Origin: Galeopsis tetrahit
Lineage: Eukaryota; Streptophyta; Magnoliopsida; Lamiales; Lamiaceae
DNA length: 64,000 nt
Direction: 5' to 3'
Assembly (NCBI GenBank): GCA_963675135.1
Contig: OY776131.1
Span: forward strand, 37,905,381-37,969,380
How positions within the stretch are numbered: the first letter of the stretch is position 1; each line of letters begins with the position of its first letter. The translations under genes and the position numbers were made by a program. The notes beneath the pieces are model-generated. The model had not been told where the DNA came from and searched no databases. It was given only the letters and a program-made list of their open reading frames with translations. Positions 39,560 through 50,721 of this stretch are shown here, in pieces.

Positions 39560-40031
39560 CTGAAAGAACACTTATGTCCAAAGAAATGAGTTGAGGGCTG
39601 CCATGTGCAATAACTATTACTCCAGCATCTCGGTTTGACCACAGCCACTAACATTTAGATGATGCAAGCAGGAGCCTGGAGTTGTTGGAATGAGTGCTGC
39701 ATCTCAAATCCTGAGAATATAACAGAAGAAATTTCACATAACAAATAAGGTCAACAATAGACCTTATTTTATAGTGTCTAATGTTTTATCCAATAATGTG
39801 AAATTATATATGCATTGATTAAGTAATAGACAGTATATTTGAAACCTAAAGTACACTTATGTAAAAAAAAAAAACGAGTTGAATTTAAAACCTGAAGAAC
39901 ACTTATGTCCAAAGAAATGATTTGAGAGCTGCCTTTTGTAATAAGTATTACTCCAACATCTCCGATTTCTTCACAACCACTAACATTTAAATGATGCAAG
40001 CAGCCTTCAACTATTGCAATCAGTGCTGCAT
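39560..40031 (-). pseudogene. Captured F-box/LRR (FBL4-like) exon, in two copies
   Basis: Exon copy 40031-39892 is bounded by AG and GT and encodes 46 residues: ALIAIVEGCLHHLNVSGC, then a GDVGVILITKG leucine-rich repeat and ISLDISVLQ. A second, more decayed copy lies at 39702-39560. The motif order is that of the cysteine-containing LRRs of plant F-box/LRR protein 4, recalled from memory. No other exon of such a gene is present, so this is a fragment picked up by Helitron H5. Copy 2 has lost frame in its first third. Confidence 0.7.
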
Positions 40032-41325
40032 CTAATGTTGATAATATTACAAAACAAATTTTAGATGTAAAATAAGATCAACAATAACAATAGACAGGTG
40101 TTCCAAGGAAAATGGTCATTGGCAAAATCATATATGTCAAAAAAATGCGGAAATGGGATTGGAGACATCGCTTTTGAATTAGTAGCCATGGTTTCTAACA
40201 AACAAAACATAAACATTTGATGTTAATAACCCTATAAAACAATCAAGCAAACAATCAAGCTATTAAACATATAATTCCTTACAATTCTATTAAACATACA
40301 AACAAAGTAATAATAAAAAGAATGGGAAGAAGAAACAAATACCCACCAAATTCGATGAACCCAATACATGTATTGGAAAAATTAATAATAAAAAAAGGGA
40401 AGAAATTCGATAAAAAGGCATAACAGATCGGGAAATTCTTGCTGGATTTTATCATTCCAATGTCGCTACAAAATTATAACAAAGTAATTCTGTAAAAAGG
40501 CATAACAGATCGGGAAAATTTAATTAAAATAAACAGTGATAACACTAATTTGGAAATCAATAAGATTGAGTAAAAGAAATTACCCGGTATCAGCTTCGGC
40601 TCTAACGCGGATGAGGAGGGCAGTGTTTTTGCGGGCAAACATTGGACCCAGAACGACGTGTACACGCCGGAGATAAAAAAAAATACATGAAAGTTAACCT
40701 GTACATCTTCGAAGGCGCTGTTGAATAGATCTGCGAAGGAACCTACAATTTCAAACATAATTTATTAGGGAACAGAAAAATATAGACAGAAACAATGGAA
40801 AAAAAACAGAAACAGATAAAAAATGACTTGGAAATCAATAAGATTGAGTAAAAGAACGCACCTGTACATCTTCGAAGGCGCTGTTGAATAGATGATTTAT
40901 TGGGGAAGAGAAAAATATAGACAGAAACAATAGAAAAAAGAGTGAAACAGATGTAAAAGAGAAAAAATATAGACATAAGATCTGCCTTTGACTGCTCAGG
41001 TGGGGAAGAGAAAAATATAGACAGAAACAATGGAAAAAAGAGTGAAACAGATGTAATAGAGAAAAAATATAAACATAATTGTTACGAAAATATGAGAAGA
41101 ACAGTTTGAGTGAAGATAGGTTAGAGAGAGATAGGAAGAGGGGATATGAGAGAGAAAACGGAGAGAGAAAAATAATTTTACACACAAATTTTTATTAATA
41201 TTAAACAGAGAAAGATAAAATAAGCAGTTACATCAAACGAAGGAAATTGCAGGATTTCAAAATAAACAAATTTAGAGTAAGCCAGTAGGAAAGAGAAATA
41301 CTGTCAAATATACATTGTAAAGATA

Positions 41326-41599
41326 CTAGTGCAAAACCACGTATTACGCAGGATACTAAAAAAAAATGATAAAAAGAAAAATTAAAAAATAATTTAAAAA
41401 ATGAAAATTGATACTATAAATTAAATTATAATTATTTAAGAAATTTAAACGGATGAATAAGTTAAGAGGAGAGAGAAAACTAAAATAAACTGTTTAATAA
41501 AAAAATGCAGAAATTTAAGAAAAATAGAAAATTGAAAAGGAGAGATTAGGGAGAGCCACGTAGGAAAGAATAGATTCAGAATTAATATATAAGAGTAGA
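41326..41599 (-). mobile_element. Helitron H6, minimal copy of about 274 bp
   Basis: It begins CTAG after A (41325); the minus strand shows CCTGCGTAATACGTGG and a tail ending TGCACTAG, like H5. The 5' end reads TCTACTCTTATATATT at 41599, with T at 41600 (an alternative end at 41603 also gives GA before T). It is little more than the two ends of the H5 family and sits two bases from the 5' end of H5. Confidence 0.7.
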
Positions 41600-42841
41600 T
41601 AGATTATGTAATTCAAGATAATTATTATTTTGATTTATTTAAATTAATATTAAATAATTGATTAATATACCTATATATATATATATTAATTTAAAATACT
41701 CCAGAGAAAAGATTTGGAACATATCTCAAAATATATCCCACAAAAAAGGGGAACAACTCTCACATCAATCCAATTAATTTTTCTTATCACCCAAAAATAA
41801 AAATATAGAACAAAAGATGAGATTTACACTAAAATCAATAACGCTAAAACAATAAAAATAAAATGTTGAAATCTATTGGAGTATTTTCATAATTAAATAA
41901 TTATTTTGTGTGCCTTTTTATGTGATTTTTTTTCTTTTATAAATTGAAGAAATTATATATATTTTTTTGACAAATCAATAATAATATAAACTCTACGTAA
42001 TTTTTTCCTAAAAAGCCAATAATAATAATAAAAAAAACACACATGAAAAATGCAAATAAAAACTATTCTTTTAAATTACATGATTTTAATAGTTTTGTTT
42101 AAGAAAAACGTGACAAGTTTATTATTGGTTACCTACCTCACACACTCGGTACTATAAACATTTGCACCACACAAGCAACACAAGCAAAACGAGAGTTATC
42201 AAAAAAAAAAAAAAAACTAATTTACAACAAAATGTAAAATGTTAGATTAAATTGCATTATAAGCCTTAATTATTACTCCCTCCGTTTTTTATTAAATGTC
42301 ACTTTGCCTTTTTCAATATTTTTTAAATAAGTGTTATTCTACACTTTTTTTCTTCAAGTTTGACAATTTTACCCTTGTACATTGTACTCCCTCCATTTTC
42401 TTTACCTTGATTTAAGTTTTTTCCCTTTTGAATATAGTACTATAACATAAATCATGCATAAACCTTAATTATTGTATACATGAATATCATCTAACCACAT
42501 TCATTACTAAACATAAATTTAATATTAAAATTAGTTATCATTAATGAAGGGTAAAATTGTCCATAATTATATATCTTAATATGTTGAAAATTGTTAAAAT
42601 GACACTTATTTAAATGTGGAGGGAGTATATTTTATAGCATAATTTTTAAAACGTTCAGGACTTTAATGCTCCATTAAAATAAAATTACATTCAACTACAT
42701 TAAAAAAAATATATATATATATATAAATTAAATGTTAATTATAATTTTTGCACAACGTTTTAGATTAAACGCTATTGACCCACCTCCTCTTCTCGTAACA
42801 TCCTTCTCGCCGTTGCCCTAATCTGCCATCATCGATTACCG
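41600..42841. other. AT-rich intergenic DNA upstream of the 42842 gene
   Basis: Apart from the Stowaway MITE, no feature. TA repeats lie near 41,675 and 42,710. The last 60 bases (CTTCTCGCCGTTGCCC, then CTGCCATCATCGATTACCG) are a GC-richer leader conserved in the pseudogene copy before 20421. Confidence 0.5.
42276..42625. mobile_element. Stowaway-type MITE, 350 bp, possibly nested
   Basis: Ends CTCCCTCCGTTTTTTATT and TTTAAATGTGGAGGGAG with TA at both sides (42274-42275, 42626-42627). A second CTCCCTCCATTTTC end lies inside at about 42,386, suggesting a second element or rearranged copy. Confidence 0.8.
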
Positions 42842-44068
42842 ATGGATTTCGCCGTCGCCGTCGCCGTCCATTCGCCGACTTGGGAGTCGGAAGAAGGAGT
42901 ACTAAAAAAACAAAAGCTTCAAGAAATAACTTGGCCAGGTAAGGATAAAGTCTGTCTTGCCCTGCTATGTTTCAAGATTAACGAGAATGGTGATGCATGT
43001 AAAACAGAATACAACATATGTATTTTTGATTTACTTGATTCTGTTCCAATTGGTGATCCTAGCTATTTCCCCCCAATTTCTCCCGTTCTTAACATTGACT
43101 GTGGATTCGATAATGTCCATGTAAGAAACATGGATACGGATGCATTTTGGGTATTTGGGCAAAAAGTTTACATGTTTGAGGGCAGTCATAATAATGGTAG
43201 AAAAGCTATATATTCATTCGATATATCAGCGCCTGGTCAAAGAAGGATTGTGAAAAGTGAAATCTCAGGGATTTGTAATATGCACTCTCCAAAACGCCAC
43301 CCTGCTGTTGTTCCCATTTCTAATTCTAAAAATCTCTTGGTCTTTCCTACTGAATTTCTTGAAGATTCTACTTCAAAATATATTGGTGGTTTTGAATTGT
43401 TTGATCCGGCCAAAAAATCCTTGGACCGTCTTCCTGATACGGATATCAAAGCAAGTACTTATTGGAAATTGTTAACATATGGATTTATCGACGCCACTCG
43501 ATTTTTGATTCAACTCACTTTCGTTTCTCAGTTTGTTCAACTGCTTGTTCTTGATTTTGACAAACTGAATAAGGGTTGGGTATACATGGGTAACAATTAT
43601 GGTGGACAAGACCCTATTCCTTCTTGGCCTCGTAGTGAAGCTTCTTCTTTTCAACTCATTGAAGACAGATTTTGTGTTACAACTACTTATGGAGCTTTTG
43701 ATATTCGAGTTTTGGATAATATAAGTAGTGTAAGTAGTAACCAATTCAAGGTGCTTGACCCAGAATCTGCTATGTTTGAGTACGTGCCTCATCGTGAGTT
43801 AGAGTATAGGGTCACCGTCTTGAATCATGATGATGTGAAGGAAGAATGTCACCTTTGCGAAGCATATGTGGACAGGTTTTTTGACAAGCAGTATGGATGT
43901 CGTATATTATTAGATGATTGTCGCGCTGATCTTAGGTGGTACAAACAAGACTACCATACACTAGGCATATATATATACAAGCCCAACTACACTTCTTGTG
44001 TTAAGTCTGTCCAATTCTGCGTAGACCTCGGTGGAGAATACCATTTGACTACCATTTGTCTCATGTAA
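42842..44068 (+). CDS. Intact single-exon gene, 408 aa, function unknown (possible beta-propeller)
   Basis: ATG at 42842 in a GC-richer leader; uninterrupted to TAA at 44068. The start carries an (AV)n-like MDFAVAVAVHSP, longer than in the disrupted copy at 20421. I see no signal peptide, membrane helix or catalytic motif. The stretch AFWVFGQKVYMFEGS then IYSFDIS, and WVYMGNNYGG, look like kelch-type blades (a Trp/Phe-rich strand, a short loop, then a strand naming the value), and the C-terminal 90 residues are Cys/His-rich. That suggests a plant kelch-like or DUF1618-type propeller, but weakly. The second copy being conserved in frame up to its Helitron break supports a real gene. It lies between the Helitron tract and the truncated MATE2. 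Confidence 0.75.
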   Translation: MDFAVAVAVHSPTWESEEGVLKKQKLQEITWPGKDKVCLALLCFKINENGDACKTEYNICIFDLLDSVPIGDPSYFPPISPVLNIDCGFDNVHVRNMDTDAFWVFGQKVYMFEGSHNNGRKAIYSFDISAPGQRRIVKSEISGICNMHSPKRHPAVVPISNSKNLLVFPTEFLEDSTSKYIGGFELFDPAKKSLDRLPDTDIKASTYWKLLTYGFIDATRFLIQLTFVSQFVQLLVLDFDKLNKGWVYMGNNYGGQDPIPSWPRSEASSFQLIEDRFCVTTTYGAFDIRVLDNISSVSSNQFKVLDPESAMFEYVPHRELEYRVTVLNHDDVKEECHLCEAYVDRFFDKQYGCRILLDDCRADLRWYKQDYHTLGIYIYKPNYTSCVKSVQFCVDLGGEYHLTTICLM

Positions 44069-45239
44069 TAGTTTCTTTTGTCTGATGTAATAGTTTATGG
44101 TTACAATGGAATTCCTACTTCTCTGTATATGTTCTTTTAAACAATTCGTTTTTGTCTTATGTAATGGTTGACAATGAATTCCTACTTCTCTATATATGTT
44201 CTTTTAAACAATTCGTGGTTAATTTCTTATGATGTCTATATAATTTGCTGATAAGTTCTGAAGTGTATTATGAATCTGCAAGGCATGCAATAACTATGAA
44301 TCTGTGTGTATATACGTATATCATCATGGCATGAATTTAAATGAAAGCTTAGTTTCTTTTAGTAATATACTTGTTAATATTTTGTTTTACTGTGAAAATA
44401 ATATTTTTCAAATATGAGTACGTTCAACAATGATTGTTTTGGTATGATAATGATACTTATCCTTATAGTGAGTTTCTATAATGATTTTCTCTGCAATTCC
44501 TAAAAAAATATTATTGGAAAAATCAGCATCTAGTAATTCCTCTGTTTTTCTGCAATGGTGCATTATATATAAGTTAGCTTGACACCTGTATTTCCTCCAA
44601 ATTTCATATTCTAAGTCTAGTTTTCTTGTTGATGTAAGTTAAAGAGAGAAAAAATGTTGAAAGAATGGAAACCTACACCCTAAAAAAACTGCCAAGTTTC
44701 TAACATCAAAGTTGTGATCTGCTTGTTATAAATGATTGTGATGTGGCAGCTTCATTTTCCCTAGTTGCAAGTTTCTAACATCAAATTTTATATGGGTTTG
44801 CTAGTTCCATAAAATACTTGTAACTAGTGTACATATTGTAAAGGCATCTAATAGCAAACCTCACAGAGTAGAATGAAGGCATAATTTTTCTTCAGGAGGT
44901 TTTGTCAATAATTGAAGGATCTCAGGGCATTGTGTGTTGAATTCAAAATCATATAATTGTTTTATTTTTGTCAACACTTTTGTAAGTACTAGACTTAGAT
45001 CAATTTGGGTCCTATCTTTTTTCAATTTGTCTTCACTAGCTTCAGATCCAAATATCTTCAAAACTAAAAGAGCTACATGAGATTTTTAAATCAGAATAGT
45101 TGCTGCTGAAGTAATTGAAAGAGTGATGAAGAAAATTACCGGAAGGTAAGTGTATATGTTACTTGAATGATGAATAAAATTTTTTGGTAATTAAACATCA
45201 AATGTTCCTCTGTTATTCACTTCAATCTTTCTCTCAAAA
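44069..45239. other. Intergenic DNA between the 42842 gene and MATE2
   Basis: 44,100-44,220 contains a small duplication (AATGGAATTCCTACTTCTCT and a near copy about 70 bases on), probably 3' UTR. A 66-codon minus-strand frame at 45061-44861 has gag-like flavour but no firm motif; I do not call it. Otherwise nothing recognised. Confidence 0.5.
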
Positions 45240-47191
45240 CTCAACGTTTACTCACACCACCAATATTTCCGTAGCCCCTACGAAAAATTCAATTCAAAAT
45301 TAACTTGGCACAAAACTAATCTCCGAAATCTAAGTTGCAGAAGAAATCAATCAATTATAACGAATTGCAGTTTCTCAAGCCACGGAGCCGACAATGCTGC
45401 TCAATTTTCGTTGCTTGAAAGAGAAAAGGAAGTAGAAGTAGTGGAGAAATTGCAATTGTTAGAAAAAACTTTAGAAATCAGTAGGGGAGAATTACCGGAA
45501 AATAGGAGTCTGTGGGATCAAATTGTTGAGATCGTGAAGTTTTCTGGTCCTGCTGTTGGGCTCTGGATTTGTGGCCCATTGATGAGTTTAATTGACACCG
45601 TTGTTGTCGGTCAAGGCAGCTCAATTGAACTTGCAGCTTTAGGTATATAAACTTCAATGTCAGTAGTTTCATCAGTTATCTAGCTGTTTCAAACTAAATG
45701 CTGTTTGCTAAATTGTCAGTGGGAATCCCAGTGTTAATTTAGGTTTAATGGTGGTTTTATTGTGATTTTCAGGACCAGGAACTGTGTTGTGTGATTATAC
45801 AAGTTATCTATTTATGTTCCTTTCTATTGCTACTTCAAATTTTGTTGCGATAGCTCTCGCTAAGCAGGTCTGTTGATGAAGCTCTATTTTATGTTTCTTA
45901 AGAGTGTCATTCTGTGGACAGACTTTTTAAACTGTAAAGTTTACTTAATATAAGCTCTATGCTTTCTTGCAACTGGCACAGGATAAAAATGAGGTGCAGC
46001 ATCAGATATCTAACTTGCTATTTGTTGGATTGGCTTGTGGTTTGCTGATGCTTTTATTTACGAAGTTTTGCGGTCGTTGGGCTTTGACTGGTAAAGGATG
46101 ACCTACATTATGTATTGTCCAGTATATTTTAACATGGTATTTTATATATGATTCTGTTCTGATGAATTTCTCTTCATTTATCCCCAGTTTTTGCAGGGGC
46201 GAAGAATGCAGATATCATAACTGCAGCAAATACATATGTTCAGGTCATATTACCAAGACCAGTAAAATATTTGACTAATCAGTTATTTTGTGTAGTACTC
46301 CCTCCGTCCCGGTGAAAATTACTCATGAGTTTTGGACACAGAGATTAAGAAATGTGATAGAATAAGTAGACGTATTAGAGGTGATGTGATTGAGAGAGAG
46401 AATAATATAATAAAATGTGAGAGATGTAGTTTGCCAAAAAATAAATGAAGGTAGCTTTCACTAGGACGGAGGGAGTATCAATTTGTAAATCACAGGTGTC
46501 ACAACTTTACTCATTTTGTGCATTACTTTTAAATAATTAATAGTTTAAGCTATTCTGGAGTGGGGTACTACTTATTGTCATCGAGGATAGCATGGCAAAG
46601 TTCTTGTTAGAATGAACAGGTAGAGTGAAGCAATTAATTATATAATCTAAATATGAAGAAAAAGCTACAACAGCATTCCCTCCAAAGGGAGTCACTTTGA
46701 ATGAAGATGTAAAATTGTAGATTGCTTACTCTTTTCCCAGATACCCCATTATTATGATTCGGTGAACTTCAAGACTGTTTAATGTTATAGTTAATACCCT
46801 GAAAATGTATTTTTTTTGCATTAGAGGATTCATCTTTTGCTTTGTTGTTTAAAAGTACATAAATGGTGGCTTATTTCAGATTCGTGAGCTTGTATGGCCA
46901 ATATGGCTCGTTGGATGGGTTGCTCAAAGTGCAAGGTATGCCATTAAGATTACAAAAAATAGTTGATTATCTCTCTCAGAATGGGTTGCTTAAAGTGCAA
47001 CGTCTGAAATTAAGATTTAGTTGATCCATGTTCCTCCCTCTCCTACTAATCTCTTGGCATGATACCCCCAATCTGTCCTGGAGTCTTTGTTGCCTTGATA
47101 TAACTTAAATGTTAGAATGATACATCTCTCTAACTTAAGCTTTTAAATCAAATGGCCATTCAATGCTTTGGTATATTCTAATTTATTCCTA
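45240..47191 (+). pseudogene. MATE2: truncated duplicate of MATE1 (exons 1-5)
   Basis: Near-identical, introns included, to MATE1 bases 14276-16319. Exon equivalents: 45240-45642, 45773-45867, 45982-46090, 46188-46243 and 46880-46935. The first seven codons with the start ATG are missing, replaced by unrelated CTTCAATCTTTCTC, and similarity ends abruptly in intron 5 at 47191 (TTTATTCCTA), 210 bases before MATE3. The exon frame is still open, with few changes (for example Gly to Glu at the start of exon 5), so the duplication is young. Without exons 6-14 and a start codon it cannot make a transporter; a chimeric transcript running into MATE3 is conceivable. Confidence 0.92.
46298..46475. mobile_element. 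Stowaway-type MITE in MATE2 intron 4, intact ends
   Basis: 178 bp; ends CTCCCTCCGTCCCGGTGAAA and TTTCACTAGGACGGAGGGAG, perfect inverted repeats apart from one base, with TA flanks. It is the orthologous insertion to 15359-15595 in MATE1. Confidence 0.9.
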
Positions 47192-47401
47192 GGTAGTGCA
47201 CTTTGCAACATGGAAAACAAAAAATAAAACGAAAACTCTATGCAAAAAAAAATAAAGAAGAAATTTCTCGCGTCTCATTGACTCTCATCTCATTCCACAA
47301 TTTGCGGCCCTATATATCTCCTGTGTTTTGCGCCTTCACTCTTTCTTTTCCACTATTTGGCGCTTCGCTCTTTCCTTCTCCCTCCATAACACAACTCAAG
47401 C

Positions 47402-50400
47402 ATGTTTCTCCGAACACCTATTCATCATTCTTATCGCCCTAATTTCCCAACTCCCAACCGAAGTTTTAATCGAATCTCTAGTGTATCTACATCGACTCTC
47501 CCAATTTTAAACCTCAAAAACAATCCGATTTTTATTACCAATTGCATTTCTCCAAGTAATGAAGTCATTGAGAGCATTCCGCAAATTTCACCAATTGAAG
47601 ACGAAACCCAAGAAAACATAGTTGTAGTAGAGAAGATTAACATAGATGGATTCGCGGAGAATGACAGCTTGTTCAATCAAATTTTGGAAATCGCCAAGTT
47701 TTCCGGGCCAGCAGTTGGCCTTTGGGTTTGCGGTCCATTAATGAGTTTGATTGATACTGCTGTTATTGGTCAAGTCAGTTCCACTGAGCTTGCTGCTTTA
47801 GGTTTAACATAGTTCTACTTTTGAATTATATTTAAGAATAAGATCATTTTGAATGAACGTTTGTGTTCTTTGGGTTTGTGATTTTGGCAGGGCCAGGGAC
47901 AGTGTTTTGTGATAACACGAGCTACGTGTTTATGTTTCTTTCAACTGCTACTTCAAATTTGGTTGCTACAGCTCTTGCTAGACGGGTCTGTTTGTGTTGC
48001 CATGACTGTATTTAATTTCTGAGTTCATTCATATTGCAATTATCTAGGTGGAATTATGCTTGCTTTTAATTAAGAGGTGCAGGATAAAAAGGAGGTGCAA
48101 CATCAGATTTCTGTTTTGCTGTTTATTGGATTGGCTTGTGGTTTTCTGATGCTTTTCTTCACAAGGTGTTATGGTGTTAGGGCGTTGACTGGTAAAGGAC
48201 TAACTTTGACTTTAATATTAGCTTCTGTTTTTGTTGTTTTGGCAAGATTTTGAATTTCATTCGGAGCTGATGGTTATTATCACATCCATCTCCAGCTTTT
48301 ACAGGGGCAAATAACCCAGAAATCATAGCTGCAGCAAACACGTATGTTCAGGTACATTACGGGTGTGCCTTGTCCCAAGCTTTGCTGCTAATGTTTGTAC
48401 AAACCCATTATCTGGCTTTTTCTTCAAATGCGTTGTTGTCTCCTCATTGCTGTATGGTTGCATTTGTAATTATGTTCAGACTAATAGTTACATCATTATG
48501 GACGTTGTAGTCAGATAGTTGGCCTTGCAAATATGAAGAATGATCAAATTAATGACTTCCATCCAGGAAAAAATCATTTCGTACTGAGGAAAAAACGTGT
48601 TTCACTTGGGAGTTAGAAACTCCGTATTACAACCCAAATAATTCGGTGTCCGAATAGTGATCATCAGCAGGGACGAATCCAGGATTTCTTTCCAAGGGAG
48701 GCGAAATTTTTCATGTTATGATATCATATACTGTTATTATAATATCCCAACGGGGGCAAAGATTTGTAAGCCAAGGGTGGCAAAATGACATAATTATATA
48801 AATAAATTGAAGGGGGTGAGCTCCACGTGCTTTGTTTTTGTTTTTAGGTCTACCTCAATGTAATGCATGTTCAGGAGATTGGATGTTTTCTGTTTCATCA
48901 TCATATTTGTCTTATAGTTGCACTTTCGTTTTATTCCATTTTCTGTGTTAACGAACAATATCTTTTTACAGATTCGAGGTCTAGCATGGCCAGCAATGCT
49001 GGTTGGATGGGTCGCTCAAAGTGCAAGGTCCAAGATCATTTTTTTATAATTTCATGTGCAGAAGTGTTATTGATGTTTCTTAATCCTTTTTATTTCCTAT
49101 TTCTGCTCATGCCACCATATTCTATGACGCATGAAGTTGTTTTCATCAAATCTGTAATTATATTAGTGATTTAACTGCCTAACTATCCTATTGTACTCTT
49201 CACGAAGTTTCCAGTTGATTGGACTGTGTTTTATTGGATTGCTTTGATGTTTATTTATTGCATTCTTCACTCAGTTGCATGACTAGTATCCACTTTATTT
49301 TTAACTTTGAAAGCTTTAATCACATGAATCTCTAATAGAGTGCTCCTGTGAGTTTGTATTCCATTGGGTGAAATTTCATAAAATTATGTCAATGCTGGTA
49401 ACACAAAACTCTAAACGAGGAACCATGTATTTTATGAGGCTCAAGTCACTGGATGTCAAAAAGAGATGTAATTTGGTGCATACCTAGAAACTGAAGATTG
49501 ATAACATATCTCTCGTCTTATACAACTTGTTTCCAATTCAAAATCTCTGAACTGGTCTGTTCGTTAAATAATTTTCTTCTTCTGGTTTCTTGATCACAGC
49601 TTAGGAATGAAGGATTCATGGGGACCTTTAAAGGCTTTGGCTGTGGCAAGTGCTATTAATGGTGTTGGTGACATAGTTTTATGCAGAGTCTATGGATATG
49701 GTATTGCTGGGGCAGCATGGGCAACAATGGTGTCTCAGGTAGATTGGACATGCCTACTGATCTCATTTGACATGATTGCAGCACATCGAAATTCGGAACC
49801 CATTTTCCAAATTAGACGCATTTCTCTTTATTTCAGTTTTCCTCATGCATATTTGTCTTAGGTTGCTGCAGCTTTCATGATGGTTCAAGCTCTTACTGAT
49901 AAGGGATATAATGGGTTTTCCATCTCTGTTCCATCACCTCATGAGCTCCTTGAGATATTCATGCTTGCAGCTCCAGTGTTTATTATGATGATGTCAAAGG
50001 TTTGTGAGCTTTCTTGATTCTATTCATGTAATTGCTTGTTATCTAGCCATTTTTCTGACCTGATTTAGTTCAGGTCGCATTTTACTCTTTGCTTGTGTAC
50101 TTTGCTACAACAATGGGTACAAAATCTCTTGCCGCTCATCAGGTGTGGTTTTTCATGTGTATAATCTCTCTAACTTGTGGTGCAATCTTCTTTTCATGCT
50201 AGCCTAGTCAAAGTGGACACTCTTAATTTCCTCTTCTTTAGGTCATGATACAAGTTTACTGTATGTGTACTGTATTCGGTGAGCCTCTTTCGCAAACTGC
50301 CCAGTCATTTATGCCCGAGATGCTGTATGGAGCTAAACGAAATTTAGCAAAGGTTATAATTCTTACTCTACAAGTTTAAAATATTCAGGATCTGCGCACT

Positions 50401-50676
50401 GTGTTCCTTTACTTTATTGTTTTAACAAACCACTAGAGCATAAGTAAATAATAGAGGTTTTTCATTTAAGAATTAATGGAACATGTTCATGTTTCATAAC
50501 ATACGAACATACATTATTTGAAAAGCTTATGCGAACTGGCAGGCACGAACATTACTGAAATCACTGGTCATCATTGGCGCTCTAAGTGGATTGATATTGG
50601 GGTCAATTGGAACATCTGTTCCTTGGCTATTCCCTAGAATATTTTCCCCTGATACTGAGGTTATACAGGAGGTCAG

Positions 50677-50721
<45 letters not shown>

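Larger units (their letters stand above)
36069..41323 (-). mobile_element. Helitron H5, about 5.26 kb, with RPA70-like remnant and captured exons
   Basis: The 3' end at 36069 has hairpin CCCGCATATTATGCGGG and a tail ending TGCACTAG, next to A (36068). The 5' end at 41323 reads TCTTTACAATG, before T (41324), and resembles the H6 5' end (shared CTTTCCTAC then TGGCT). It carries, in its own orientation, an eroded replication-protein-A gene and two copies of an F-box/LRR exon. 37,098-37,200 has short repeats of CGAATCCTGATCGAGTTTCG near the 3' end; 40,700-41,190 repeats a block with GAAGAGAAAAATATAGACAG three times and a CTTCGAAGGCGCTGTTGAATAG block twice. No Rep/helicase domain seen. Confidence 0.75.

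Noticed and set aside
40474..41187. Overlapping Phe/Ser/Leu-rich minus-strand frames
   Set aside because: Translation of repeated purine-rich DNA at the 5' end of Helitron H5; low complexity. A captured exon with FADLFNSAFEDVQ is possible but not identifiable.
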